This document shows, piece by piece, positions 1-5,192 of a DNA stretch of 5,192 bases. Source of the stretch: Clostridiaceae bacterium (GTDB lineage Bacteria; Bacillota; Clostridia; Saccharofermentanales; DTU023); the NCBI GenBank assembly GCA_012728535.1, contig JAAYEX010000194.1, forward strand, positions 1-5,192, read 5' to 3'. The notes beneath the pieces are model-generated. The model saw nothing but the letters and a program-made list of their open reading frames with translations, was not told the origin of the DNA and made no database searches. The position numbers and the translations under genes are program-made. Position 1 is the stretch's first letter. Every line of letters begins with the position of its first letter.

Positions 1-602
1 TAGGGAATATGCAGAGAATAAACCAGCTGATCACTCCAGCCGTGATAAGCTCCGCCCATTTTGATAACCTTCTTTTTGCCGGTAAAAGTACGGGCTACAC
101 GTATGGCTGCCATGCAAGCCTCCGTGCCGCTACCGAAGCAGCGATATTGCTCTATCCAGGGCATACATTCATTAATGATTTTTGCCAGTTTTAGCTCATA
201 TTCATGAAATAAACCGGTTACAGCTCCGTGCTCCTTTATGACCTCTATAGCTTTATCAGTTACCGGCTTGTAGTTGCTTCCCAGCAAAGTGGGACCGCCT
301 GCCTGCAAGTAATCTACATAACGGTTGCCGTCAACATCATAAAGGTAGGCTCCTTCGGCGCGGTCGACAGCAAGCGGGAAAGGATAGTTAAAAGCCAGGT
401 TATGCTGCACACCTCCCGGAATATACTGCCGGGCCTCAGCAATTATCTCCTTGGATCGCTTACATTTTGTATCAAAGTAATCCATGTAACGGGCCCTGGC
501 ATCTGCTTTAATATGCAGAACATCTGCTTGAAGCAGTTTATCCATCTTTGAGTTAATTTCCTCAATATCAGGCCATTTGGATACTCCATAATTTTCTTTC
601 AT
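1..602 (-). CDS. Class III (GSA aminomutase-like) PLP aminotransferase, N-terminal 200 residues, truncated by window edge
   Basis: The minus-strand reading frame from the ATG at 602-600 stays open to base 1, so only the N-terminal 200 residues are present. The protein resembles glutamate-1-semialdehyde 2,1-aminomutase and related class III, PLP-dependent aminotransferases. Visible landmarks are IPGGVQ (61-66), the YLYDVDGNRYVDYLQAGGPT strand region (86-105), the cofactor phosphate-binding stretch GSGTEACMAAIRVAR (157-171) and the ring-stacking GGAYHGWSD (183-191). The catalytic lysine would lie beyond the window. The first 48 or so residues precede the point where HemL proteins usually begin, so there is an N-terminal extension rich in Lys, Asp and Glu. 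The start is supported by AAAGGAG at 611-617, 8 nt upstream. The gene lies 66 bp downstream of the sugar kinase and is probably cotranscribed with it. Family assignment is firm. A haem-biosynthetic role is unlikely in this sugar-kinase context; an amino-sugar or amino-acid transaminase or aminomutase is as likely. Confidence 0.9.
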   Translation of the reverse strand, partial: MKENYGVSKWPDIEEINSKMDKLLQADVLHIKADARARYMDYFDTKCKRSKEIIAEARQYIPGGVQHNLAFNYPFPLAVDRAEGAYLYDVDGNRYVDYLQAGGPTLLGSNYKPVTDKAIEVIKEHGAVTGLFHEYELKLAKIINECMPWIEQYRCFGSGTEACMAAIRVARTFTGKKKVIKMGGAYHGWSDQLVYSLHIP

Positions 603-668
603 CGTTTCTTCTCCTTTATCTTCCTTGTTTTTGTATTTAATAGTCAGATTTTCTCCTGTTTCCGGTCC
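603..668 (-). other. Kinase-aminotransferase spacer with a second, unused SD-like site
   Basis: This 66-bp spacer has no terminator-like hairpin, which fits cotranscription. Besides the SD that serves the ATG at 602, it has a second AGGAG (653-657) 5 nt before a CTG (645-647) that is in frame with the aminotransferase. A CTG start would add 15 residues. The ATG with its own AAAGGAG is the better start. Confidence 0.5.
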
Positions 669-2213
669 CTAGCACCCTCGGCTGTTAAGCTCGCTGAATG
701 ACTTTTTGTTATCGTGGTAGAGATTTTTGAAAACCGGATAGATCTTGTTGTAAACGGCTGTATTCTCCGGATTTGGAGTATATTTTTCTGTCACCCGGAT
801 AATCTTTTTTATTTCTTTAATGTCGTGTGAAAGACCCAGGCCGACTGCCATAACAGCTGCAGCTCCCATTACACCGACATAGCGCGGATTCTCAATAGTC
901 TCCAGTTCCCGACCCAATACATCCGCCAGTATCTGACAGACACTGGTAGAGATTGAACTTCCTCCGGTAAAGCGCACAACCGGTGCGGTGGCAAAAGTCT
1001 CTTCGGTCGCCTCAAGCATCCAGCGCATATGCAGACAGACACCTTCGATGACGGCTTTGATCAGGTCACTTCCGCGGCTGTCCACATCTACATTAAAGAA
1101 CACACCACGGGCGTAACTATCTTCAAAAGGACAGCGATTGCCGTGCATCCAAGGTGAAAACACCACTCCGTTGCTTCCTGCCGGAGTATCCCTGATATAG
1201 TCAAACAGTTCATCATACTCTTCTATCGGGGTATGGCTAAGACGCTCTTTCACCCATTCAATACACTTACCTGCTGTTTCCAGCTCTGCAATATAGTTAT
1301 AGGTATCCGGGTCTGCGCCGACAATGCCCGCTATCAAGTTCTTTAGATCAAGATGCATTTTGTCTACCGTGGTGCAAACCCAACCGGAAGTTCCTGAATA
1401 AAAATTCACATCCCCTACATCAACACAGCCCGACCCTATCTGGCAGAGACTTACATCCCCGCCTCCACCGAATACCGGTGTTCCTTCCAGAAGTCCCAGT
1501 TCACAAGCCGAATCGGCTTTAAGCCCGCCCACGATATCGGTAGCATCGCACAGGTCAGGCAGATGATCAGGATTTACACCGATCATTTTGCAAAGGTTCT
1601 TGCTCCACTGAGATTTTTTAACGTCATAAAGGAAGGTAAGGTTGGCATCATCTTTTGTCGCCTTCAGATTACCCGTCGCTCTGAAGGTCAGATACTCCTT
1701 GGCATCAATCCACTTGTAGACTTTCGAGTAAATCTCAGGTTCATTCTCTTTTACCCAGAGATATTTCCAGGCCGGGTCCTTGGCACTGGCGGATAAAGCA
1801 CCTGTAATACGCAGGTAGCGCAATACTTTGGCGATATTTAAGCCTTCAACCTTAACACCCGTACACATATTTTCTTCAAACTGTTTTTGTGCGCGGGTAT
1901 CCATGCAACTCATGCTGGGTCTCAAATGCTTGCCTTCTTCATCAACCAGGACAACTGTCTGCATCTGTGAGCAAAAGGCTATTCCCTTTATTTCTTCGGG
2001 ATCGATTCCTGTATGGGCAATCAGATTTTGCGTGCTTTGACAAACTACATCCCACCACTCACCAGGGTCCTGCTCAGCACCGCCATTTTCCAAAATTGTT
2101 AGGGAGTACTCACCTACTTCTCCGGCCAGAAGCCGGATATTCTCACCTGCGATGATCTCAAATAGACATGTTTTTAGCCCTGTAGTTCCTACATCATAAG
2201 CAATTACTTTCAT
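669..2213 (-). CDS. FGGY-family carbohydrate kinase (xylulokinase-like), substrate unknown
   Basis: This is a complete 514-residue ATP-dependent sugar kinase of the FGGY family, close to the usual length of about 500. The N-terminal domain opens with the phosphate-binding DVGTTGLK (7-14), followed by QDPGEWW (48-54) and the sugar-side SQMQTVVLVDEEG (82-94) and MDTRA (104-108). The second domain carries GGGGD (249-253), whose Asp253 is the expected catalytic base, then YSGTSGW (272-278) and the nucleotide-binding FTGGSSISTSVCQILADVLG (415-434). Xylulokinase XylB has QMHG where this protein has QMQT, so the substrate may not be D-xylulose; ribulo-, fuculo- or other kinases of the family remain possible. 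The ATG at 2213 has a perfect AGGAGG (2223-2228) with 9-nt spacing. The gene diverges from the TetR gene and leads a likely two-gene unit with the aminotransferase, behind the promoter at 2298-2326. Family is certain, substrate is not. Confidence 0.93.
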   Translation of the reverse strand: MKVIAYDVGTTGLKTCLFEIIAGENIRLLAGEVGEYSLTILENGGAEQDPGEWWDVVCQSTQNLIAHTGIDPEEIKGIAFCSQMQTVVLVDEEGKHLRPSMSCMDTRAQKQFEENMCTGVKVEGLNIAKVLRYLRITGALSASAKDPAWKYLWVKENEPEIYSKVYKWIDAKEYLTFRATGNLKATKDDANLTFLYDVKKSQWSKNLCKMIGVNPDHLPDLCDATDIVGGLKADSACELGLLEGTPVFGGGGDVSLCQIGSGCVDVGDVNFYSGTSGWVCTTVDKMHLDLKNLIAGIVGADPDTYNYIAELETAGKCIEWVKERLSHTPIEEYDELFDYIRDTPAGSNGVVFSPWMHGNRCPFEDSYARGVFFNVDVDSRGSDLIKAVIEGVCLHMRWMLEATEETFATAPVVRFTGGSSISTSVCQILADVLGRELETIENPRYVGVMGAAAVMAVGLGLSHDIKEIKKIIRVTEKYTPNPENTAVYNKIYPVFKNLYHDNKKSFSELNSRGC

Positions 2214-2222
2214 ACAGATCCG

Positions 2223-2228
2223 CCTCCT
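2223..2228 (-). promoter_or_regulatory. Consensus SD (AGGAGG) of the kinase gene
   Basis: A perfect AGGAGG on the minus strand lies 9 nt before the ATG at 2213 and fixes that start. Just upstream in the predicted leader is a short weak hairpin, TAGTC / GACTA (2244-2258, 5-nt loop). No riboswitch-like structure was recognised in the roughly 78-nt leader. Confidence 0.85.
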
Positions 2229-2297
2229 GAATCGTCTGACGTATAGTCTGATTGACTAAGTTTTTAATATTATTATGCCATTTTATTGTTATTTTAA

Positions 2298-2326
2298 ACT
2301 ATACTCGTCTCTAAGTTTAGTGTCAA
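2298..2326 (-). promoter_or_regulatory. Near-consensus sigma-A-type promoter for the kinase-aminotransferase unit
   Basis: On the minus strand a perfect -35 box TTGACA (2326-2321) is followed by a 17-bp spacer (2320-2304) and TATAGT as -10 (2303-2298, 5 of 6 to consensus). Transcription should start near 2291, giving a leader of about 78 nt before the kinase ATG. There is no extended -10 TG. The whole promoter lies inside the palindrome at 2297-2334, so a protein bound there would block RNA polymerase directly. Confidence 0.8.
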
Positions 2327-2333
2327 GTATAGT
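2305..2333 (+). promoter_or_regulatory. Possible weak mirror-image promoter for the tetR-type gene
   Basis: Because the dyad is nearly symmetric, the plus strand carries the same layout in mirror image: TCGTCT (2305-2310, 3 of 6 to TTGACA), a 17-bp spacer and TATAGT (2328-2333). Transcription would begin near 2340, leaving a leader of only about 13 nt before the GTG at 2353 or 22 nt before the ATG at 2362. The weak -35 makes this tentative, but it would give the regulator low, self-repressed expression. Confidence 0.4.
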
Positions 2334-2352
2334 TATTTTAAAGGCGATTTTT

Positions 2353-2979
2353 GTGTATACTATGTGCATGAAACATTCCAGAAGAGCGTTAAATAAAGAA
2401 AAATCTCGCAGAAGCATACTTAAGGCTTCGCGAAAATTGTTCTCCGACCAGGGCTATGATGAAACTCTGATCGAAGAGATTGCTGATCTGGCTGAAGTTT
2501 CAAAGGCCACTGTATACAATTATTTTCCCGATAAGGACAGTCTGCTTATTGCTATAGTCGAAGAAGTTGAAGAAGGCATCGAAGATTATCTGGATGCTGA
2601 GCTTTCCGCCGAAACAAATGCTTTAGATAAGATCCGCAGAGTTCTTACAGAGCTGGTCCTGGCCAGTTTACAGTATCCGGGGCTGTCTCGCCGTATTGTG
2701 TTTCTCAACTCGAGCCGGACCAGTACCTTGCATGGCACTTTAAACGAAATAAAGTCTCTCCTCTACCAACTGATAGCGGCAGCGCAGTCAGATGGCTGCC
2801 TTTCTGCAGAAATAAGCGCAGGCGAAATACTCGATCTGCTGATGGGCATGCATTTTATTGCCTTGTTTCAATGGACCGGCGAAGGTATCGCTTCCGCTCA
2901 GGACCAGCAGGACAAACTGGACCGCCTCTTTGATTCGGTTATGCAACAGTATTTGCCACCCATTAAGGACCCTCTTTAG
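2353..2979 (+). CDS. TetR/AcrR-family transcriptional regulator
   Basis: This is a one-domain-plus-ligand-domain repressor of 208 residues, typical for TetR. The N-terminal DNA-binding domain is clear: SRRSILKASRKLFSDQGYDE (18-37) forms helix 1, and IEEIADLAEVSKATVYNYF (40-58) is the helix-turn-helix with the classic TVYNYF recognition-helix end, followed by PDKDSLL (59-65). The C-terminal part (about 70-205) is helical and variable and should bind an unidentified effector. The start is uncertain. A GTG at 2353 has AAAGG (2340-2344) 8 nt upstream. ATGs at 2362 and 2368 have no usable SD but exclude no conserved residue. Translation can be read back to an ATG at 2275, but that would run through the palindrome and add a hydrophobic stretch absent from the family. 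The gene diverges from the kinase and probably represses it and itself through the dyad at 2297-2334. Its stop overlaps the stop of the convergent phosphorylase gene. Confidence 0.92.
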   Translation: MYTMCMKHSRRALNKEKSRRSILKASRKLFSDQGYDETLIEEIADLAEVSKATVYNYFPDKDSLLIAIVEEVEEGIEDYLDAELSAETNALDKIRRVLTELVLASLQYPGLSRRIVFLNSSRTSTLHGTLNEIKSLLYQLIAAAQSDGCLSAEISAGEILDLLMGMHFIALFQWTGEGIASAQDQQDKLDRLFDSVMQQYLPPIKDPL

Positions 2980-3806
2980 CTCATCTCCTGAATTATTTCT
3001 CTGATCAACTCTTTAAATTTTTCTGCTGCCAGGCCGGCCGTTTCATCAACCTCTTCAGCAGTAACTGCCTGGTCCAGCATACCTGCAGCCATATTTGTCA
3101 TCAAAGATAAACCCAAGACTTTCATGCCGCTATGTGCAGCCGTTATTGCTTCATAAACCGTGGACATGCCGACTGCGTCTCCGCCTAAGACTCTGATAGC
3201 CCTGATTTCCGCAGGCGTTTCAAACTGCGGACCACTCATATAGAAATACACCCCTTCGCGCAAAGTCATGCCGATCCTTCCGGCGCATTTTTTGGCCAGA
3301 TCTCTTAAATCCTTGCTGTACATATCCGATACATCGAAGAATCTGGGACCGAATTCAGGAAGGTTAAGCCCTCTCAGAGGACTGGCTCCCATAATCTTTA
3401 TATGGTCTTTTATCAGCATAATATCGCCTACATTAAAGGAAGTATTCACTGCACCGGCTGCGTTGGTCAGAATAACAGCCTTTGCTCCCAGAAGATGGAA
3501 TAGCCGGACCGGAACTACCAGCTGCTCAAAGTCATAACCTTCGTAATAGTGAAATCTTCCGGACATACAAACTACTTTTTTTCCGCCCAAGTCGCCGATA
3601 ATCAATTTGCCGGCATGTGAATCAACTGTTGTTTCCATGAAATTCGGTATATCCGCATAGTCAATTACAATGGAGTTCTTGATCTCTTCCGCCAATGACC
3701 CCAGAGATGAACCTAATATAAGAGCCAGATCCACTTGATGTCCGGTCCTGGATAGGACGTAATCTGCACTTGTTTTAAAAAAATCATAACTGTAATTGTT
3801 ACTCAT
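2976..3806 (-). CDS. Purine nucleoside phosphorylase, trimeric (PNP/MTAP) family, with altered ribose 5' pocket
   Basis: This 276-residue protein belongs to the trimeric purine nucleoside phosphorylase family, which cleaves purine (deoxy)ribonucleosides with phosphate to give base and (deoxy)ribose 1-phosphate in the cytoplasm. Conserved landmarks are the phosphate loop GSSLG (32-36), SHAGKL (63-68), SGRFHYYEGY (82-91), LTNAAGAVN (113-121), SGPQFETPAEI (191-201) with Glu196, and TNMAAGM (237-243) with Asn238. Glu196 and Asn238 match the pair that selects 6-oxopurines (inosine, guanosine) in human PNP. Two departures stand out: MSTVYE (214-219) where the family has MSTVPE, and Ala250 where PNPs have the His that contacts the ribose 5'-OH. 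The ATG at 3806 is chosen because GAGGTGA lies just upstream; an upstream GTG at 3812 sits inside that SD. It is probably the third gene of a unit with the epimerase and the cysteine-rich protein. The native substrate may be a 5'-modified or 5'-deoxy nucleoside (inference). Confidence 0.92.
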   Translation of the reverse strand: MSNNYSYDFFKTSADYVLSRTGHQVDLALILGSSLGSLAEEIKNSIVIDYADIPNFMETTVDSHAGKLIIGDLGGKKVVCMSGRFHYYEGYDFEQLVVPVRLFHLLGAKAVILTNAAGAVNTSFNVGDIMLIKDHIKIMGASPLRGLNLPEFGPRFFDVSDMYSKDLRDLAKKCAGRIGMTLREGVYFYMSGPQFETPAEIRAIRVLGGDAVGMSTVYEAITAAHSGMKVLGLSLMTNMAAGMLDQAVTAEEVDETAGLAAEKFKELIREIIQEMS

Positions 3807-3808
3807 AC

Positions 3809-3815
3809 TCACCTC
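3809..3815 (-). promoter_or_regulatory. SD that decides the phosphorylase start
   Basis: On the minus strand GAGGTGA precedes the ATG at 3806, with 5 nt between GAGG and the ATG. The alternative in-frame GTG (3812-3810) overlaps this SD and has no separate one, so it cannot use it. Confidence 0.75.
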
Positions 3816-3874
3816 ACAAACACAAGCTGCTGATACTTAACTTTTCCGGCTGCCGGACCCTGACTTCTCCTCTA

Positions 3875-4960
3875 TTAAGATGCTGAGATCAAACCTTCGT
3901 CATAAAGCACTTCACACAACCAGCTATGCGCTATGCCTACGACCATCGGACACTTATCCTTATGTGCGCCGGCATCCTTAAAAGCTTTTTTATCTACTTC
4001 GTTTCTGAAGTTAAACTGCCTGCCAAAAATATTTTCATGAATATCCCGGCATATTGTTGTTCCATATGTGTCAATAAACTTATCATGAATTTTCTGCCCG
4101 ATTACGTTAGCCGTCTTACTGCGCTCGCCGTTGGGATTATCAAGATCCTCAAGCCTCCGGCCCACAAATGTGCCAATAACCATCATCGCTCCTGAATATG
4201 CGCCACATGCACTGTCGTTGCAGCCAGCTCCACCGCCAGAAAGCGCACTCGCCGACTGGAACATGAATTTATACTTTTCGTCATTCTTATTAAATATAGT
4301 CATGAATGATTTTATAAGGCATTGCGTGCATCCGCCATATTTTGACTCGTTGCGAAATGCCTCTTCAAATGCGGCCTTTACGATTGACAGTTTTTCATCT
4401 TCCATCGTTAGCCATTTATTATCAACGATACTGTTATATGCCTGTGTCACCATATACACCAACTCAGGCTCATCAATAAAACCGCAACTCTTTCGTACAG
4501 CTTCTTTGACTCCGGCAGCTCCCATTAGCTTAGCTATTTCGTTATTCTTCTGAGCTTCAACGTAAAACGCTGCTGCCATTAAATTTGATGTATGGTAAGG
4601 ATAAATTCCGTTTTTCTTGCAACATATCAAAGCGTCGTATATTACGCCGCCCTCTTCTATACTTGAATTTTCATCATCTGCTGCATCTGTCACGTCTGTA
4701 CCCACAGCCTCTAATGCTTTTTCAACCTCCTCTGAAAGCTCGGCTGAATTACTGGGGTCTGCCTTTTTCAGCGCTTCTCCAATTTCATTAATCAATCCCT
4801 TAAGATATAATTCTCTTTTTGAATCATTCAGTTGCGGGAATCTCTTATTGATACTTGAAATATTTTTGACGGCTTCCGCCACAAGCACATTTATAAAATC
4901 TTTTGTGTCGTTCTTCAATGTTATCTCTCCTTGCTTAATTGTTTTTTGCTCTTCTTTCAT
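3875..4960 (-). CDS. C_GCAxxG_C_C family putative redox protein with a long N-terminal extension
   Basis: The C-terminal part (about 205-355) matches the C_GCAxxG_C_C family, small proteins with spaced conserved cysteines thought to be redox-active or metal-binding. Seen in order: YGGCTQC (208-214), GGGAGCNDSACGAYSGAMM (242-260, a CGAYSGA version of the GCAxxG core), TICRDI (302-307), KCPMVV (336-341) and SWLCEVL (346-352). There are ten cysteines in 361 residues and no signal peptide or membrane segment, so it should be cytoplasmic. Family members are often only about 130-170 residues; here about 200 residues precede the motif. Residues 1-70 are charged and helical, 70-104 form an acidic linker (rich in Glu and Asp), and 107-180 are a more hydrophobic helical part that I do not recognise. 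The ATG at 4960 overlaps the epimerase stop by one base (TAATG) and has only a weak upstream AAAGAA, suggesting coupled translation. Molecular function is unknown for the family. Confidence 0.83.
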   Translation of the reverse strand: MKEEQKTIKQGEITLKNDTKDFINVLVAEAVKNISSINKRFPQLNDSKRELYLKGLINEIGEALKKADPSNSAELSEEVEKALEAVGTDVTDAADDENSSIEEGGVIYDALICCKKNGIYPYHTSNLMAAAFYVEAQKNNEIAKLMGAAGVKEAVRKSCGFIDEPELVYMVTQAYNSIVDNKWLTMEDEKLSIVKAAFEEAFRNESKYGGCTQCLIKSFMTIFNKNDEKYKFMFQSASALSGGGAGCNDSACGAYSGAMMVIGTFVGRRLEDLDNPNGERSKTANVIGQKIHDKFIDTYGTTICRDIHENIFGRQFNFRNEVDKKAFKDAGAHKDKCPMVVGIAHSWLCEVLYDEGLISAS

Positions 4961-5192
4961 TAATTCTTTTGCAAGAGCTGAATGCCGTACATGAACATGC
5001 GCGAAACATGGAAGGAACCTTTCCAGTCGCCGCCCTTGATGGGCAGATTGACACTCCCGTCCCGGTTAAGATATCCAAACCATTCGCCATACTCCCTGTC
5101 CGGGAAATGGCTGAACGTCCATTCGTGCACTTTCTCATACCAGTCGGCATATTTCTTTTCGCCGGTGATATGATCAGCTAACAGCAGTGCAA
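4960..5192 (-). CDS. N-acylglucosamine 2-epimerase family protein, C-terminal 76 residues, truncated by window edge
   Basis: The minus-strand frame enters from base 5192 and ends at TAA (4962-4960), so only the C-terminus is visible. It reads YADWYEKVHEWTFSHF (14-29 of the fragment), YGEWFGYLNRDG (34-45) and GGDWKGSFHVSR (53-64), which matches the end of AGE/RenBP-type epimerases, where the motif is KGxFHVPR. These (alpha/alpha)6-barrel enzymes interconvert C2-epimeric sugars such as GlcNAc and ManNAc; relatives act on mannose or cellobiose. His61 corresponds to a conserved catalytic His of the family. The family Pro after HV is Ser here. The stop shares one base with the next gene's start, so the two are almost certainly cotranscribed. 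A 71-codon frame at 4935-5150 on the same strand is a shadow of this gene. Family is secure; the exact substrate cannot be judged from the fragment. Confidence 0.88.
   Translation of the reverse strand, partial: ALLLADHITGEKKYADWYEKVHEWTFSHFPDREYGEWFGYLNRDGSVNLPIKGGDWKGSFHVSRMFMYGIQLLQKN

Larger units (their letters stand above)
2297..2334. promoter_or_regulatory. 38-bp imperfect palindrome, candidate TetR operator
   Basis: The outer arms are AACTATACTCG (2297-2307) and CAAGTATAGTT (2324-2334). The centre is CTAAGTTTAG (2311-2320). Both pairs share the same dyad axis at 2315.5, and 15 of the 19 opposed positions are complementary. TetR-family dimers bind such dyads, usually in the promoter between their own gene and a divergent target. 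This one covers both boxes of the kinase promoter. That it is bound by the adjacent TetR protein is inferred from position and symmetry. The ligand is unknown, perhaps a substrate or product of the kinase pathway. Confidence 0.75.

Noticed and set aside
9..551. Plus-strand frames at 9-194 and 228-551
   Set aside because: They run antisense to the aminotransferase, which has clear conserved motifs across the whole stretch; their translations look like shadow sequence.
669..671. TAG as a pyrrolysine or read-through codon
   Set aside because: The kinase is already full length at this codon and the next gene has its own strong SD, so a normal stop is the simplest reading; kept only as a low-interest finding.
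2275..2352. Longer TetR start at the ATG at 2275
   Set aside because: It would place coding sequence across the operator/promoter dyad and add a hydrophobic leader foreign to TetR proteins; no SD precedes it.
3845..3857. TCCGGC / GCCGGA inverted repeat in the spacer before the phosphorylase gene, as a terminator
   Set aside because: The arms are 6 bp with a 1-nt loop and the minus-strand continuation is AAAAG rather than a T run. It is too short and lacks the U tract.
3807..3874. An orphan AGGAG (3867-3871) just after the cysteine-rich gene stop, as the SD of a small hidden gene
   Set aside because: No ATG, GTG or TTG follows at a suitable distance with an open frame of meaningful length. 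It may only be a relic.
4131..4994. Plus-strand frames of up to 140 codons opposite the cysteine-rich gene
   Set aside because: Serine- and proline-rich shadow translations with no SD; the minus strand has the family motif and a coupled start.
4935..5150. Minus-strand 71-codon frame at the right end
   Set aside because: It lies in a different frame from the epimerase C-terminus, whose family motifs YGEWFGYLNRDG and KGSFHVSR are unmistakable; its own translation has no family-like features.

Overview
The window looks like a bacterial accessory or catabolic locus, probably from an anaerobic, Clostridia-like Firmicute. That placement is an inference. It rests on strong AGGAGG-type Shine-Dalgarno (SD) sites, moderate GC that looks below 50% by eye, and a cysteine-rich C_GCAxxG_C_C protein, a family common in anaerobes. 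No RNA gene, mobile element, CRISPR array or tandem repeat was seen. Six protein genes fill almost all of the sequence. The two outermost are cut by the window edges: the left one lacks its 3' part and the right one lacks its 5' part.

Right block, read leftward on the minus strand: the C-terminal 76 residues of an N-acylglucosamine 2-epimerase (AGE) family protein (4960-5192) share one base (TAATG) with a 361-residue C_GCAxxG_C_C redox-type protein (3875-4960). After 68 bp follows a trimeric-type purine nucleoside phosphorylase (2976-3806). The phosphorylase keeps the phosphate and purine contacts of its family but has lost the 5'-OH-contacting His and the Pro of the MSTVPE motif.

Left block: a TetR-family regulator (2353-2979, plus strand) points at the phosphorylase gene, and the two stop codons overlap (4 bp shared). 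The regulator diverges from an FGGY sugar kinase (669-2213, minus), which is followed after 66 bp by a class III, glutamate-1-semialdehyde aminomutase-like aminotransferase (1-602, minus, truncated). In the 139-bp gap between regulator and kinase there is a near-consensus minus-strand promoter (TTGACA, 17 bp, TATAGT). It lies entirely inside a 38-bp imperfect palindrome, which is the expected arrangement for TetR repression of the kinase-aminotransferase unit.

Together the genes suggest uptake-independent metabolism of an unusual sugar or nucleoside: sugar epimerisation, nucleoside phosphorolysis, sugar phosphorylation and an aminotransferase or aminomutase step. The substrate cannot be read from the sequence. 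The most noteworthy points are the self-overlapping operator/promoter, the altered ribose 5' pocket of the phosphorylase, and the uncommon N-terminal half of the cysteine-rich protein.
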